Assembly: GCA_002405485.1 (NCBI GenBank) | Contig: DHLW01000021.1 | Span: forward strand, 1-23,846 | Direction of reading: 5' to 3' | From: Phycisphaerales bacterium UBA4658 | Lineage (GTDB): Bacteria; Planctomycetota; Phycisphaerae; Phycisphaerales; UBA1924 | Length of the DNA stretch: 23,846 nt | In this document: positions 22,511-23,846 of the stretch, in pieces | How the letters are laid out: every line of letters starts with the position of its first letter | Numbering within the stretch: position 1 is the first letter of the stretch | The notes under the pieces: model-generated | Database searches by the model: none | Seen by the model: only the letters and a program-made list of their open reading frames with translations | What the model was told of the DNA's origin: nothing | Position numbers and translations under genes: made by a program

Positions 22511-23788
22511 TCAGTCCGTGCCCGCTGGCTTCTGGAATGTCAATGAGACCTGGGACCCATAGATCGGATAGTCGATGCCCACCCGGAACGCTCGATAATG
22601 CGCAGGATTCCACCGCATCGCCTGCATGATGCGCGCGACGACATGCATCGCCGCAGGGGCCGCGGCGGAGCGGAGCGAGCCGCCTTTGCCCAGAGGCCGC
22701 ACCGTCTCGCTCAGGTCGAGTTCGTCGAGTTCCCGACGTGGATCGAAGACGTCGGCGATGCCCTCGAAGGACGTGTCGTGGATCTTGAGGCCTGGGTGCT
22801 GTCCGGGGAAAAGATCCTCATGCACGAGCAGGTCGAACTGCAGGTGCTTGGCGGGGATGCTTGCCTCGGCGAAGAAGAACCACCCCTTCTTCACGCCGAA
22901 GCGTTTGACCTCGGCGAGGTTGACGTCGGCGAAGACCAGATCGACAGCGGAGCCGGCCCCGAAGCTCGAGCCGCCGAGGGTGTAGCGCACGCTGTCGCCG
23001 TTGATGCTCAGGTCGATGGAGGGAAGCGGATCGGTGCAGAACTCGCGGATGAGCGGTGGGCGCTCGGGAACGATCGGCTGAAGATCGATGTCCAGAGCCT
23101 TTCGTGCGGCGGGTTCGGCGCTGACGCGTCGGGAGGCGAACTTGACCTTGACGCCCGGGCGGACGCGCTGCAAGCCGCGCATGCCGTGCATCCAGACGAT
23201 GTCGATGAGATCTCCGCCAACGCTTGGATGGAGGATGCACGCGGCAAAGAGCGCGTCGACCTGAACCCCCTTGAGCTGGCTGTTGGCCTTGAAGGCGGCC
23301 TGCTTGCGTCGAAGCTCGAACTCGGACCGGGCCTCGGGAATCCAGGAGCTCAGAATCGCGTCCAGCACGCTTCGGTCGCCGACCTGCGCGTCGATGAGGG
23401 TCTCGAACGCATCGATGGCATCCTGAGCCGCGGCGACGCGCTCGACGTTGACTCCCGCCCGGGCGGCCGATCGCACCAGTGTTCGCAGCGGCTCCGGGCC
23501 TGGCATGGCGTACAGCGAGGCGATCGGATCTTCGGCACGAGTGGCCTTCAAGACCCGGCTGGCAAGCACCTTGTCGACCTTCAGCGCGTGGGCCAGTGCG
23601 ACCGGTCCGGCCGCCGGCACCTCGACGGCGTGCACGATGGCGCGGATCGCTCCCAGCATGCGCTCCCCCACTGCGATGATGTCCGACTCCAGCGGCGACA
23701 CCGCCGCGGCTTGAACCGGGGACGGCTGGGCCGAGGCAGCTCGACGCTGATGAGTCGGTGTCGCGCTGTTGGGCTGAGGGGTATTCAT
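22511..23788 (-). CDS. Conserved-looking protein of unknown function
   Basis: Predicted 425 residues. The ATG at 23788 is preceded by AGGG at eight bases. The first 35 residues are low-complexity (Pro, Ala, Gln, Ser). Residues about 35-120 are helical and include VALAHALKVDKVLASRVLKATR, which could be a winged-helix DNA-binding segment. A second helical part (about 120-205) is followed by a beta-rich C-terminal half. There is no signal peptide or membrane helix, so it is probably cytoplasmic. A transcription regulator with a ligand or partner domain is one guess. Its 3' end lies five bases from the end of the prepilin gene, leaving no room for a terminator between these convergent genes. Confidence 0.7.
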   Translation of the reverse strand: MNTPQPNSATPTHQRRAASAQPSPVQAAAVSPLESDIIAVGERMLGAIRAIVHAVEVPAAGPVALAHALKVDKVLASRVLKATRAEDPIASLYAMPGPEPLRTLVRSAARAGVNVERVAAAQDAIDAFETLIDAQVGDRSVLDAILSSWIPEARSEFELRRKQAAFKANSQLKGVQVDALFAACILHPSVGGDLIDIVWMHGMRGLQRVRPGVKVKFASRRVSAEPAARKALDIDLQPIVPERPPLIREFCTDPLPSIDLSINGDSVRYTLGGSSFGAGSAVDLVFADVNLAEVKRFGVKKGWFFFAEASIPAKHLQFDLLVHEDLFPGQHPGLKIHDTSFEGIADVFDPRRELDELDLSETVRPLGKGGSLRSAAAPAAMHVVARIMQAMRWNPAHYRAFRVGIDYPIYGSQVSLTFQKPAGTD

Positions 23789-23846
23789 GACCAGCCCTGC
23801 CGGATCAACTGTGCTCAGAGCAAGCGGGGATGACCATCATCGTACA

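Overview
The window is a GC-rich bacterial chromosome segment, most likely from a planctomycete of the Phycisphaerae type. This rests on the gene content: a prepilin-like protein with an H-x9-DG motif near its C-terminus, a secreted protein ending in a GC-type dockerin, a Minf_1886/TIGR04138 protein, a widespread HNH family, and a cytochrome c maturation pair with large extra-membrane domains. The assignment is by family resemblance recalled from knowledge; no search was run. I see no rRNA, tRNA, CRISPR array, insertion sequence or phage gene.

Layout. (1) 1-1750: the 3' end of a TPR-repeat gene built from 50-residue units, then an HNH endonuclease gene. (2) 1750-9109, minus strand: a probable five-gene transcription unit, in transcription order an amidohydrolase resembling aminofutalosine deaminase, ResB-like protein, CcsA/ResC-like protein, 3-methyladenine DNA glycosylase, and a Minf_1886 family protein. 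ResB and CcsA overlap by ATGA and together form a System II cytochrome c assembly machine. The amidohydrolase may connect the group to menaquinone synthesis, which would make this a respiratory operon with a DNA repair gene attached. (3) 9294-11389: an OmpA-type lipoprotein (plus) and a dockerin-bearing secreted protein (minus), converging on a strong hairpin terminator. (4) 11601-14021: a UDP-sugar pyrophosphorylase (minus) divergent from ribulose-phosphate 3-epimerase (plus). (5) 14270-18945, plus: a histidine-phosphatase-fold protein that has lost its catalytic histidines, accD, lnt and a HEAT-repeat putative lipoprotein. (6) 18946-20517: a 389-base gap with a recognisable promoter whose spacer contains ten consecutive C, a structured leader, then a membrane-anchored coiled-coil protein and a small membrane protein. 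(7) 20634-22505, plus: a cupin, a 73-residue unknown protein and a prepilin-like protein. (8) 22511-23788, minus: a 425-residue unknown protein convergent with the prepilin gene.

Most genes serve the cell envelope (lipoprotein acylation, peptidoglycan anchoring, fatty acid and amino sugar precursors) or respiration. I did not find a clear new defence or mobile system. The observations most worth checking are the apparent pseudo-phosphatase upstream of accD, the C10 tract inside a promoter, and the respiratory operon context.
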